Of a stretch of 64,000 nt of DNA, positions 1 through 8,099 are shown in pieces. The stretch's first letter is position 1. Every line of letters starts with the position of its first letter. Both the position numbers and the translations under genes were made by a program. This DNA comes from Candidatus Woesearchaeota archaeon. Lineage in GTDB: Archaea; Nanobdellota; Nanobdellia; Woesearchaeales; JAFGPW01. The notes beneath the pieces were generated by a model. It was not told the origin of the DNA. It saw only the letters and a program-made list of their open reading frames with translations, and ran no database searches. Where the stretch lies: the NCBI GenBank assembly GCA_016935985.1, contig JAFGPW010000007.1:86956-150955 (forward strand), given 5' to 3'.

Positions 1-1172
1 GACGACGGGCAGGCATAGCCGCGCTTCGTGGCTTCCCGTATGTAGAGGGAGTCGAGCGAGGCGACACTCGCCTGCACGCGGTCGAGGGGCATCCCGGTGA
101 GCATCGAGCGCCCGACCGAGAGCGCGAGCACGCCGGTCTTCTCGAGGATGCGCGCGACGAGCTCGGCGTCCTTCAGGTTGTAGTCGACGAGCCTCTGCGG
201 CTCCTCTTTCCAGAGGCGCACGATGTCATCGCCCTTGTTCTCGAAGGTGATGAGCTTCTTCTCCCCCAGGAAGACCTTCGCGGCGGTGTCGAGCCGGTAG
301 TCCTCGAGCGAGATGAAGTTGATGCGCAGCAGGCGGATGCCGTCGAGGACCACGCGGCCGTGCAGGTCCGCCTGGCTGTCGCGCAGGAACTCGTCGTATA
401 TCCTGATGACGGAGTCGCGGTCGGTCCTGCCGAGCCTGAACGGGAGCCGGTGCTTCCGGAACCGGTCGTGGAGCATGGCGAGGTCGAAGCCTATCACGTT
501 CCATCCGGTGACGATGTCGGGGTCGATCTCCAGCACGAGCTCCGCGAAGCGCGCGAGCAGCGCCTTCTCGTCCGCGCAGACCTCGGCGTTCCTGAGGCTC
601 GCCCCCGCCTTCAGGCTCCTGCCGTTCAGGAGCGCCTTCCGGTGGCCGTCGGTGTAGAGCGCGATAGAGAGCACCTCCGAGGTCCGGTGGTCGCTCTCGA
701 TGTCGAAGGAGAGGACCTTGAGCGGTATCGGCGTCTTCGGGCCGGGGCCCACCTCGGGGTTATGGTAGATATGCGCGACGCGCTCTCCCTTCTCCGGCGT
801 GCCCTCGATCGAGACGGTGCCGAGGATGCCCTTGTCCATCAGGTAGCGGTAGGCGAACCTGATGTCCGCCTCGTAGCAGGCGACGCCCGCCTGCTCGAGC
901 GCCTTGCGGAGATCCGGAACCTCTGCAGGGATGCCGACGTTCACGGTGACGAGGGGCTCGCCCGCGAAGTCCTTGAGCCTGCTCGTCTCGTGGTCGAACG
1001 CCTGCACCTTGAGGGCCTTCGCGAGGTCCTTCCCGCGTATGAGGAAGTGCGGCCGCAGGCGGTCGTCCTCGATCAGGAAGGAGTTGCCGTCAGCGTCTTT
1101 CCCGTAGAGCTGCACCACCGGCACGCCCTGCCTGACCTGGTAGGTAGGGTAGAGAATGAAACCGTCGGTCAT
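1..1172 (-). CDS. polB: DNA polymerase family B, Pol II subtype (5' part; runs off the left edge)
   Basis: N-terminal 390 codons of a family B DNA polymerase, read right to left from the ATG at 1172. The three motifs of the 3'-5' proofreading exonuclease are present in order: Exo I (SFDIES), Exo II (GWNVIGFDL) and Exo III (YNLKDAEL). The text between them (for example KHRLPFRLGR, and a DGI element after a GR-VVLDGI stretch) is much closer to bacterial DNA polymerase II (E. coli PolB) than to the usual archaeal replicative PolB. The polymerase palm and thumb lie beyond the window, so polymerase activity is inferred from the family. The likely role is accessory or repair synthesis. A TATA box about 27 bases upstream of the ATG suggests a leaderless transcript, and the same box may serve nfnA in the other direction. 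Confidence 0.93.
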   Translation of the reverse strand, partial: MTDGFILYPTYQVRQGVPVVQLYGKDADGNSFLIEDDRLRPHFLIRGKDLAKALKVQAFDHETSRLKDFAGEPLVTVNVGIPAEVPDLRKALEQAGVACYEADIRFAYRYLMDKGILGTVSIEGTPEKGERVAHIYHNPEVGPGPKTPIPLKVLSFDIESDHRTSEVLSIALYTDGHRKALLNGRSLKAGASLRNAEVCADEKALLARFAELVLEIDPDIVTGWNVIGFDLAMLHDRFRKHRLPFRLGRTDRDSVIRIYDEFLRDSQADLHGRVVLDGIRLLRINFISLEDYRLDTAAKVFLGEKKLITFENKGDDIVRLWKEEPQRLVDYNLKDAELVARILEKTGVLALSVGRSMLTGMPLDRVQASVASLDSLYIREATKRGYACPS

Positions 1173-1194
1173 GGGTTCACACGTAACGGGAAGC

Positions 1195-1204
1195 TTTATA
1201 AAAA
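1195..1204. promoter_or_regulatory. Bidirectional TATA box between polB and nfnA
   Basis: The sequence tttataaaaa reads as a TATA box on both strands. Its centre is about 27 bases from the polB ATG, which fits a leaderless message. It is about 39 bases from the preferred GTG of nfnA, leaving a leader just long enough for the GGTGG ribosome binding site. Confidence 0.6.
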
Positions 1205-1237
1205 CCTTGTGTTTTGACTGGTCCTGGTGGTGAACCG

Positions 1238-2044
1238 GTGACATTCCCGATCGTCGAAAAGGAGACGCTGAACGAGGGCACTGTGCTGCTGCGCGTGAAG
1301 GCGCCGCGCATCGCCGCGCACGCACAGGCCGGGCAATTCGTCGTGCTGCGCATCCGCGAGAAGGGAGAGCGCATCCCGCTGACCCTCGCCGACTGGGATG
1401 AGGAGACGATAACGCTGGTCTTCCAGCCGGTGGGCAAGACCACGCAGGATCTCGCGAAGATGCTGCCCGGCGGGAGCATCAGGGACGTGCTCGGGCCGCT
1501 CGGCAACCCAGCGGAGATATCAAAGGTCGGGACTGTCGTCCTCGTCGGCGGCGGGCTCGGCATCGCGCCGCTCTTCCCGCAGGCGCGCGCGTTCAAGGAG
1601 GCGGGGAACCGGGTGGTGTGTGTCATCGGCGTGCGCACGAAGGGGCTGCTCTTCTGGGAGGACCGGTTCAAGGGATATGCCGAGCTCGTCGTCTGCACCG
1701 AGGACGGCAGCCACGGCATGAAGGGGCTCGTCACCGACGGGCTGAAACGGGTCATGAGGGAACGGAAGGTCGATCGCGTCGTCGCCATCGGCCCGCCGGT
1801 CATGATGAAGTTCGTCTCCCTCGCGACGAGGGAGGCGATGATACCCACGGTCGTCTCGATCAACTCGATCATGGTCGACGGCATCGGGATGTGCGGCGGC
1901 TGCCGCGTCCCGCTGACGACGAAGGAGATACGGTTCTCGTGCGCGGACGGCCCCGAGTTCGATGGCCATATCGTCGACTGGGACGCGCTCCTCGTGCGCA
2001 ACCGGATGTATGAGGACGAGGAGAAGGCCTGCCGATGCACGTGA
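1238..2044 (+). CDS. nfnA: Electron-bifurcating ferredoxin:NADP+ oxidoreductase, alpha (small) subunit
   Basis: 268-residue FAD and [2Fe-2S] protein of the ferredoxin-NADP reductase fold. It corresponds to the small subunit of NfnAB, also annotated as sulfide dehydrogenase beta. An N-terminal flavin-binding barrel is followed by an NAD-binding segment (VVLVGGGLGIAPL). A C-terminal cysteine cluster (GMCGGCRV, then FSCADGPEFDG) should carry the [2Fe-2S] centre. The GTG at 1238 is chosen because GGTGGTG lies 6-12 bases upstream and the TATA box would place transcription start near 1224; an in-frame TTG at 1214 lies upstream of that point. The stop overlaps the start of the large subunit by 10 bases, typical of a co-translated pair. 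Role: exchange of electrons between NADH, NADPH and ferredoxin. Confidence 0.9.
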   Translation: MTFPIVEKETLNEGTVLLRVKAPRIAAHAQAGQFVVLRIREKGERIPLTLADWDEETITLVFQPVGKTTQDLAKMLPGGSIRDVLGPLGNPAEISKVGTVVLVGGGLGIAPLFPQARAFKEAGNRVVCVIGVRTKGLLFWEDRFKGYAELVVCTEDGSHGMKGLVTDGLKRVMRERKVDRVVAIGPPVMMKFVSLATREAMIPTVVSINSIMVDGIGMCGGCRVPLTTKEIRFSCADGPEFDGHIVDWDALLVRNRMYEDEEKACRCT

Positions 2045-3399
2045 CGAGAACCCAGGATCCGAAGGAGCGCATCAGTAACTTCTCAGAGGTCGATCTCGGC
2101 TATGCCGACACGGATGCGATCGCCGAGGCGAAGCGGTGCCTACAGTGCACGAACCCCACATGCGTCCCCGGCTGCCCGGTGGGAATCGACATCCCGGGCT
2201 TCATCAGGCGCATCGCCGCGGGCGACCCCGACGGCGCGCTCGCCGTCCTGAAAGAGACGAATTACCTCCCGGGCACCTGCGGCCGCGTCTGCCCGCAGGA
2301 GGACCAGTGCGAGAAGGCGTGCATCCTGCAGGCGAAGAAGGACCCGATCAACATCGGCAAGCTCGAGAAGTACGCGGCTGATATGGGGAAGCATTCCTTC
2401 GTGAAGAAGCCGCCAATCGGCAGGAAGGTCGCGGTCGTGGGGTCAGGCCCCGCCGGGCTCACCTGCGCCAGCTTCCTCGCCATGCACGGCGTCGCGGTGA
2501 CCGTCCTCGAGGCGCTGCACGAGCCCGGCGGCGTGCTCCGCTACGGCATCCCCGAGTTCCGCATGCCGAACGCGATCGTCGAGCGGGAGGTGGAGCAGCT
2601 CACGCGGCTCGGGGTCGTGTTCGAGATGAACGTTCTCGTCGGGCGGACGGTGACTCTCGACGAGCTGCGCGCGGAATACGACGCCGTCTTCATCGGGTCG
2701 GGGGCGGGGCTCCCCTATTTCCTCAACGTGCCCGGTGAGGAGAAGACCGGCGTGCTCACCGCGAACGAGTTCCTGACGAGGATCAACCTCATGCACGGCT
2801 ACCGCTTCCCCGAGTACGACACCCCGATCAAGCGGGCCGAGCACGCGGTCGTCATCGGCGGCGGGAACGTCGCGATGGACGCGGCGCGGGCAGCGCGCCG
2901 TCTCGGGTCGCAGGTGACGGTCGCGTACCGCAGGACCGAGGCGGAGATGCCGGCACGCATCGAGGAGATACGGCACGCGAAGGAGGAGGGGATCGGGTTC
3001 GAGCTCCTCGCGGCGCCTATCGAGATAATCGGCGATACGAAAGTCTCGGGCATATCCTGCCAGCGCATGGCGCTCGGCGATCCCGACGCGTCGGGCAGGC
3101 GCCGGCCGGTGCCGGTGGAGGGCGAGACCTTCACGCTCCCCTGCGACCAGGTGGTGATCGCGATCGGCCAGGGGTGCAACCCGGTGCTCCTCAAGGGCTG
3201 CGACGCGGAGCTCGGCAAGGGTGGGACGGTCGCGGTCGATAGGACGTTCATGACGAGCATTCCCGGCGTCTACGCCGGCGGCGATGCGGTGTCCGGCTCC
3301 TCCACGGTCATTATGGCGATGCACGACGGCAGGGAGGCGGCGAAGGCTATCCTCGCCCGCCTGAAAAATCACCATTCTAGAATAGCAAATTATAAATAG
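2035..3399 (+). CDS. nfnB: Electron-bifurcating ferredoxin:NADP+ oxidoreductase, beta (large) subunit / GltA-like
   Basis: 454-residue homologue of the glutamate synthase small chain. The N-terminus has two cysteine clusters (CLQCTNPTCVPGCP and CGRVCPQEDQCEKAC) for [4Fe-4S] centres. It is followed by an FAD-binding Rossmann motif (VVGSGPAGLTCAS) and an NADP-binding motif (VVIGGGNVAMDAAR), then a C-terminal FAD closing motif (GVYAGGDAV). Coupling to nfnA, with overlapping start, argues for NfnAB rather than glutamate synthase; no GltB large chain is nearby. Family members annotated as NADPH-dependent glutamate synthase cannot be excluded by sequence alone. Confidence 0.9.
   Translation: MHVTRTQDPKERISNFSEVDLGYADTDAIAEAKRCLQCTNPTCVPGCPVGIDIPGFIRRIAAGDPDGALAVLKETNYLPGTCGRVCPQEDQCEKACILQAKKDPINIGKLEKYAADMGKHSFVKKPPIGRKVAVVGSGPAGLTCASFLAMHGVAVTVLEALHEPGGVLRYGIPEFRMPNAIVEREVEQLTRLGVVFEMNVLVGRTVTLDELRAEYDAVFIGSGAGLPYFLNVPGEEKTGVLTANEFLTRINLMHGYRFPEYDTPIKRAEHAVVIGGGNVAMDAARAARRLGSQVTVAYRRTEAEMPARIEEIRHAKEEGIGFELLAAPIEIIGDTKVSGISCQRMALGDPDASGRRRPVPVEGETFTLPCDQVVIAIGQGCNPVLLKGCDAELGKGGTVAVDRTFMTSIPGVYAGGDAVSGSSTVIMAMHDGREAAKAILARLKNHHSRIANYK
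3389..3398 (+). promoter_or_regulatory. TATA box of the surface-protein gene
   Basis: attataaata lies over the last codons of nfnB, about 43 bases before the ATG at 3437. The predicted start site near 3420 leaves a short leader with a GGTGGT ribosome binding site at 3428-3433. Confidence 0.55.
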
Positions 3400-3436
3400 C
3401 CCCGCCGGTTCGATTGGGCGTATCGATGGTGGTACC

Positions 3437-4885
3437 ATGAGACGCTCACGCTTCCTGCCGGCACTGCTGACACTGCTCCTCCTCGCGCCCTCGGCCTTCG
3501 CCCACCATGCCGGGCTCGTCGTCACCTTCCCGACCGGGGACACCGACGTCTGGTGCATCGCGTTCGAGGGGAGCCAATCCGCCTATACGCTCCTCCAGAG
3601 GACTGAGTACCGGATTTCCGCGCAGGGGTCCGGGGACCTGGTCTTCATCGGCGCGCTGGAGGGCATCGCGAACCGAGACCTGGATTCCTGGGCCTTCTGG
3701 ACCGGTGAGGGGGACGGCGGCTGGGAGCTCGCGAATGTCGGGCTCGGCGGCTACGATGTCTCCGACGGCGACGTCCTCGGCCTGTCCTACGCCACGTTCG
3801 ACCTCAGCACGTTCGAGGCCGCGCCCGCGCCGGAGGAGATCTCCTTCGAGGAGGCGTGCCGGCTGCGGCTGACGAACGCCGATGTCTCTGTCGACCATGA
3901 CGAGGCGTCGGGGGTCGACGAGTTCGGCGGGACCATCGACGAGGTCTCGCCCGGCTCGATCGTCAATTTCGACCTCACGTTCGAGAACACGTATACGGAC
4001 GATGACCGGATCGCGATCGAGGACGTCTCGTGCGACCTCGTCGCTTACGGCATCGACGACCGCGACGACCTCGAAGAGGACTCCGGCCGCGTCGACATCG
4101 ACGAGGACTCCGACGAAGAGGTGACGATTTCGATCGACGTGCCGCCCGAGGTGGATGAGGGCATCTACGACGTCTCGATCAGGTGCGAAGGCTCTGACGG
4201 CGACATCTCCCGGATGTATCTCATCCCTATCAGGTACCGCATCCAGGTCGAGAAGGAGTCGCACGACGTGCGCTTCCTCTCGGCCTCGCTGCAGCCCGCG
4301 TCGGCCAGGTGCGGCGAGCGGTCAGCCGCTCTCTTCACGCTCCTGAACTACGGCACCAAGGACGAGGACCTCGACATCGAGGTAAATTCCCGTGACCTCA
4401 GCGTCGAGGTGTCCGACACCGACGAGATCGAGGCCTATTCCGGCGACATCGAGCTCACCAGGTCGTATGGTTTCTCCATCCCGGCCGGTACGCCGTCGGG
4501 GACGTACCCGGTCGAGATCGAGGTCTTCTATGACGACGGCGACGAGTCGGTGACGAGGAAGCTCAGCCTCGACGTGACATGCGGGTCCGGATCATCCGGA
4601 GAGGAGAAGGAAGAGGAAGGCGCTGCGGAGGAGCCGCCGGCGGAGGAAGCGACTAAGGAGACGACCGGCGGGATGAAGGCCACCGGCGGGCTCGTCATAG
4701 ACCCCTCGAAGGGCGAGATATTCGTCGCGCAGCCGCCGCAGCAGGAGACGCGGGCGCCGGCCGGGGGCGGGAGCGGCGCGACCGTGCTCGGCTACCCGCT
4801 CGAGGCGGTCGCGCTCGTCGGCGCGGTCTCGATCTTCGTGCTGCTGATGGTCGTGCTGGTCGTGGGAGCGATGGTCAGGAAATAG
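3437..4885 (+). CDS. Secreted, membrane-anchored acidic surface protein
   Basis: 482 residues. It starts with a clear signal peptide (basic MRRSR, then a leucine run, likely cut after AFA near residue 22). It ends in a single hydrophobic anchor (about 456-479) followed by RK. The middle contains two or three beta-rich modules of about 110-130 residues, very rich in Asp and Glu, that look like Ig/NEW3-type adhesion domains. Regularly placed cysteines (CRLRL, SCDLV, RCEGS, RCGER, TCGSG) could form disulfides. A Glu/Ala/Pro-rich low-complexity linker precedes the anchor. I recognise no named family; an S-layer-associated or adhesive role is inferred from architecture alone. Confidence 0.8.
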   Translation: MRRSRFLPALLTLLLLAPSAFAHHAGLVVTFPTGDTDVWCIAFEGSQSAYTLLQRTEYRISAQGSGDLVFIGALEGIANRDLDSWAFWTGEGDGGWELANVGLGGYDVSDGDVLGLSYATFDLSTFEAAPAPEEISFEEACRLRLTNADVSVDHDEASGVDEFGGTIDEVSPGSIVNFDLTFENTYTDDDRIAIEDVSCDLVAYGIDDRDDLEEDSGRVDIDEDSDEEVTISIDVPPEVDEGIYDVSIRCEGSDGDISRMYLIPIRYRIQVEKESHDVRFLSASLQPASARCGERSAALFTLLNYGTKDEDLDIEVNSRDLSVEVSDTDEIEAYSGDIELTRSYGFSIPAGTPSGTYPVEIEVFYDDGDESVTRKLSLDVTCGSGSSGEEKEEEGAAEEPPAEEATKETTGGMKATGGLVIDPSKGEIFVAQPPQQETRAPAGGGSGATVLGYPLEAVALVGAVSIFVLLMVVLVVGAMVRK

Positions 4886-4886
4886 G

Positions 4887-5261
4887 TAAATTGAAATCAC
4901 CCTCTTAAACATTAAACCGGAAAAAGTTCAAGAGTCTGAAGACAAGAGGTTCCTGATTTCAACAGCGCAAAAAGATTTCTACGAATTAAGTAATGCAATG
5001 CTTTCACAAATTAATATCTTTTATTCAAGATTATCATTATTAGTTGCGATTCTTGCGGTCATTATTGCTTTTCAAGGGGGATAACATATCTAGTCAGAAT
5101 CACGTTTTATATTCTATTAGTAATATTCATTATTAATCTAATTAGTCATTATTAATCTAATTAGAATGAATGCACGTAAGAGAGCAACAAAAAAATTAAT
5201 GAAGATTTCAATGAATAATTTTAATAAATTGTTTAAAGAGTATACAAAAAAATTCTCATAA
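4887..5261 (+). pseudogene. AT-rich decayed gene for a small two-helix membrane protein
   Basis: This stretch is strikingly AT-rich inside GC-rich DNA and carries a broken reading frame that can be rebuilt. Piece 1 (about 4890-5084) encodes a helical segment (KRFLISTAQKDFYELSNAML) and a membrane helix (LSLLVAILAVIIAF), ending at a stop just after a run of five G (5076-5080). One extra G would continue the frame into ITYLVRITFYILLVIFIINLI, a second membrane helix. A perfect 19-bp tandem duplication (5127-5164) then breaks the frame again. Removing one copy joins the helix to a basic tail (RMNARKRATKKLMK to the stop at 5259-5261). No start codon is evident at the 5' end, so the beginning is probably lost. 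Product family not recognised. Composition suggests foreign origin. Confidence 0.65.
5127..5164. repeat. Perfect 19-bp tandem duplication
   Basis: tcattattaatctaattag occurs twice with no spacer (5127-5145 and 5146-5164). As 19 is not a multiple of 3, the duplication shifts the frame of the decayed gene around it. Confidence 0.95.
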
Positions 5262-7169
5262 TCACTTCAGCCGTATCGTCTCGAGGTTCCGCGGCGCCAC
5301 CGTCTCCATGCGGTACTGCTTGTGGATGCTGGTGGCTAGGTCTAGGCACCTGCTGACCTCGCCGTGGTTGATGATCACCTTCTTCGGCCGCGGGCTCAGC
5401 TTATGGACGAAGCTCATCAGCTGCCTCCTCCCTGAGTGGCCGGTGAACCCTTCGATTGTGAAGATCTCCATGTTGATCTCGATGACCTCCTGCCGGTTGC
5501 CGCGCGTGAAGATGATCTCGCGCTCGCCGCGCTGGATGCGCCTCCCCAGCGACCCCTCGCCTTGGTAGCAGACGAAGACGAGCGAGTTCTTCGAGAACGA
5601 GGCGAACTCTTTGAGGTACTGCACCGACGGCCCGCCGACGAGCATGCCGCTCGTCGCGAGCACCACGCAGGCGCCTGTCTCCTCGATGATCTGCCGCCTC
5701 TCTTCCTGGGAGCCGACGCGCTTGAAGATCTCGTTGAGGAAAGGGTTCTGGTTCCTATGGAATATCTGCTTCCTGACGTGCGCGTTCAGGAACTCGGGAT
5801 ACGCGGTGTGGATCGCGGTCACGTCCCAGACCATGCCGTCGATGTAGACCGGGACCGGGTCGATCATCTTCTCGCGCACCAGCTTCTCGACGATGAGCAT
5901 GACCTCCTGGGCGCGACCGACGCCGAGCACCGGGACGAGGACCTTGCCGCCCCGCTTGATGGTGCTGGTGATGATGTCGGCGAGCACCTGGTCGCACTCC
6001 TCCTTGCTCGGGAGCACGTTGTCCTTCCCGCCGTAGGTCGCCTCGATGATCAGGCTCTCCAGGCGCGGGAAACGGGTGGCTGCGGGGTCGAGGAGCTCGG
6101 TCTTGCCGAACTTCATGTCAGCCGAGTAGAGCAGGTTGTGCAGGCCGTTCCCGATGTGCAGGTGGGCCATCGAGGAGCCGATGATATGGCCTGAGTTGTA
6201 GAGCGTGAGCCGCACGTCCGGCGTGATGTCGGTGACCTCCTCGAAGTCGAGCGTCACCGTGTGCTTGACCATCTCCCGCACCTCATCCGAGGTGTAGAGC
6301 GGCTCGCGGCCCTCGCCGCGAGCGATCTTCACCAGGTCGAGCTGCAGGAGCGCCATCACGTCGCGCGTCGGCGCGGTGCAGTAGACCGGACCGCGGTAGC
6401 CGAACTTGAAGAGGTAGGGGATGAGCGCCGAGTGGTCGAGGTGCGCGTGCGTCACGATCACCGCGTCGAGCTCCTCGATCCTGAACTCCGGGACGTCGAG
6501 GTAGGGGTAGGCCTCCTTGTCGCTCGCGACGTCCATGCCGCAGTCGAGGAGGATCCTCGACTCAGGGGTCTGGAGGAAGATTGCCGAGCGCCCGACCTGG
6601 CGGCCGCCGCCGAGGTAGGTGAGCCGCACCCACTCCTCCTTCTTGCCGCGGATCCAGCCGTCGTAGATGCGGTGACCGATGCGGTCGAGGAACTTGCGCC
6701 GCTGGTCCGAGTTCTGGTAGAGCACCGAGCGTATCGACTCGATGAGCTGGGAGCGGATGGCGGGCGTGCGCTTGATGAGCGGGACCCACAAGGTCTTCTC
6801 CCTGATCTCGCGGAGCGTGGAACCCTGCTTGCCGATGGCGATCCCCGGCTTCTCGCTCTCGATGATGACCTGGCTTCGCTGCGTGTCGAAGATCACGTTG
6901 CCGACGCCCGCCTCAGGAGGCAGGATTTTCCGTATCTCGATCTCCGCCTCCTCGGCTGGCATGCAGACCGAGGGGTCGGGCCGCAGCTCCACGCGCTTCT
7001 TGATCTTGTTGACGACGTCGCGGATGAGCCCGTTGTTGTGCAGGAAGAAATCCTTCTCCTTCGTGTAGAGCACGATGTTCGCGCCCTCGAAGTTCGCTTC
7101 CGATATCTTCTCCTTCGGGAGATGCTTCATGATCTCCTTGACGATCTCCGATTCAGCCACTGTGTACAC
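5262..7169 (-). CDS. aCPSF1: KH-domain metallo-beta-lactamase/beta-CASP ribonuclease (archaeal transcription termination factor)
   Basis: 635 residues, the usual length of archaeal CPSF73 homologue 1. N-terminal KH-like RNA-binding domains (GxxG loop IGKQG near residue 115) precede a metallo-beta-lactamase core with the zinc motif THAHLDH and the ligand Asp in SADMKFG. These are followed by the beta-CASP domain (IEATYGG; ATSGMLVGG; GFTGHSGR) and a C-terminal NHGE motif. Family members act as the general archaeal 3'-end-forming nuclease that terminates transcription at U-rich sites, as a homodimer. The start shown is GTG at 7169; a second in-frame GTG three codons later is equally possible, and neither has a strong ribosome binding site. 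It lies downstream of the proteasome gene on the same strand. Confidence 0.95.
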   Translation of the reverse strand: MYTVAESEIVKEIMKHLPKEKISEANFEGANIVLYTKEKDFFLHNNGLIRDVVNKIKKRVELRPDPSVCMPAEEAEIEIRKILPPEAGVGNVIFDTQRSQVIIESEKPGIAIGKQGSTLREIREKTLWVPLIKRTPAIRSQLIESIRSVLYQNSDQRRKFLDRIGHRIYDGWIRGKKEEWVRLTYLGGGRQVGRSAIFLQTPESRILLDCGMDVASDKEAYPYLDVPEFRIEELDAVIVTHAHLDHSALIPYLFKFGYRGPVYCTAPTRDVMALLQLDLVKIARGEGREPLYTSDEVREMVKHTVTLDFEEVTDITPDVRLTLYNSGHIIGSSMAHLHIGNGLHNLLYSADMKFGKTELLDPAATRFPRLESLIIEATYGGKDNVLPSKEECDQVLADIITSTIKRGGKVLVPVLGVGRAQEVMLIVEKLVREKMIDPVPVYIDGMVWDVTAIHTAYPEFLNAHVRKQIFHRNQNPFLNEIFKRVGSQEERRQIIEETGACVVLATSGMLVGGPSVQYLKEFASFSKNSLVFVCYQGEGSLGRRIQRGEREIIFTRGNRQEVIEINMEIFTIEGFTGHSGRRQLMSFVHKLSPRPKKVIINHGEVSRCLDLATSIHKQYRMETVAPRNLETIRLK

Positions 7170-7299
7170 CTTGGTCCAGGATTGCCAGTATATCCTCGCG
7201 TTGTAGATTCAGACAGGCGGTCGCATACTCGAATGCCCTTGCCGATACATGATGCATATACGGGGAAAAAAGCTCTATGAAAGCAAAGGGAAGGGAGGA

Positions 7300-7989
7300 T
7301 CAGATCGTGACGGTCGGGTCGTTCGCCTTCTGGACGACGCGGACGAGCCCCTTGTCGGTTATTGTCATCACGTCGATGCCGCCGCCTGACGCGGTGTCGC
7401 GCTTGAGCGCCGCGTTGATCGACTTCACCGCGAGCTTGACGCCCTCCTCGACCGAGAGGCCCTCCGTGTAGAGTGTCTCGAGCACGCCGAGCGCGAAGAC
7501 GCTGCCCGAGCCGCTCGTGACATAGTCGTCGACCTCGTTGAGCGAGCCGTCGACGAACAGGTCGTAGAGGTAGTAGCCGGTCTCGTCCTTCCCGCCCATG
7601 AGGAAATGGGATATCCCAGGGATCATCGACAGCTTCCTGATGTTCTCGTAGATCATGCCTGAGAGCAGGTTCGCCGCCTCCTTGATCCTGACCTCGCGGC
7701 CGCTCCGTATCCGCTTGAGGTTGAGCTCCGCCTTGATCCACTTGATGAGCAGCTGCGCGTCGGAGACCGTGCCGGCGATCGTCACCGCGACGTTCGGGCC
7801 GATCTGGTGGATCTTGTCGGCGAGCTTCTGCACGATGAGGTTGCCCGCTGTCGCGCGCTTGTCGGCCGCTATCACGATGCCGTCCTTGCACTTGAGGGCG
7901 ACCGTCGTGGTGCCGGTGCCCATGGTCTTGTGGTCGTCGTTCACGTCGAACACCTGGGGTTGTGGTATGCCATCCTTGCTGGGTGCCAT
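7300..7989 (-). CDS. psmB: Proteasome subunit beta (20S catalytic subunit)
   Basis: 229-residue precursor of the N-terminal nucleophile hydrolase that forms the inner rings of the archaeal 20S proteasome. A 26-residue propeptide ends in MGTG and is predicted to be cut before TTTVALK, exposing the catalytic Thr1. Mature-numbered Asp17 (AADKR) and Lys33 (LADK) of the active site are present, as is the SGSGS element near the C-terminal third. The ATG at 7989 follows a GGAGA element, and an archaeal TATA box lies about 69 bases upstream. aCPSF1 lies 130 bases downstream on the same strand. Confidence 0.96.
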   Translation of the reverse strand: MAPSKDGIPQPQVFDVNDDHKTMGTGTTTVALKCKDGIVIAADKRATAGNLIVQKLADKIHQIGPNVAVTIAGTVSDAQLLIKWIKAELNLKRIRSGREVRIKEAANLLSGMIYENIRKLSMIPGISHFLMGGKDETGYYLYDLFVDGSLNEVDDYVTSGSGSVFALGVLETLYTEGLSVEEGVKLAVKSINAALKRDTASGGGIDVMTITDKGLVRVVQKANDPTVTI

Positions 7990-8053
7990 GCTCTGAGAAT
8001 TCTCCTAGAAGCGTCGGCCTCTCAGAAAGATCACCCTGCGGTAACTGAAGGCA

Positions 8054-8063
8054 CTATATAAAT
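8054..8063 (-). promoter_or_regulatory. TATA box of psmB
   Basis: Read on the minus strand this is atttatatag, about 69 bases before the psmB ATG. Confidence 0.6.
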
Positions 8064-8099
8064 GTTTCGCTGGCATCCTCGCAGCAGTCAGGCGAGCGT

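Noticed and set aside
360-1217. Long + strand reading frame (285 codons) opposite polB
   Set aside because: Composition artefact of GC-rich coding DNA; the minus strand carries all three exonuclease motifs and a promoter.
1214-1237. TTG 1214 as start of nfnA
   Set aside because: It precedes the predicted transcription start; GTG 1238 has a proper GGTGG site.
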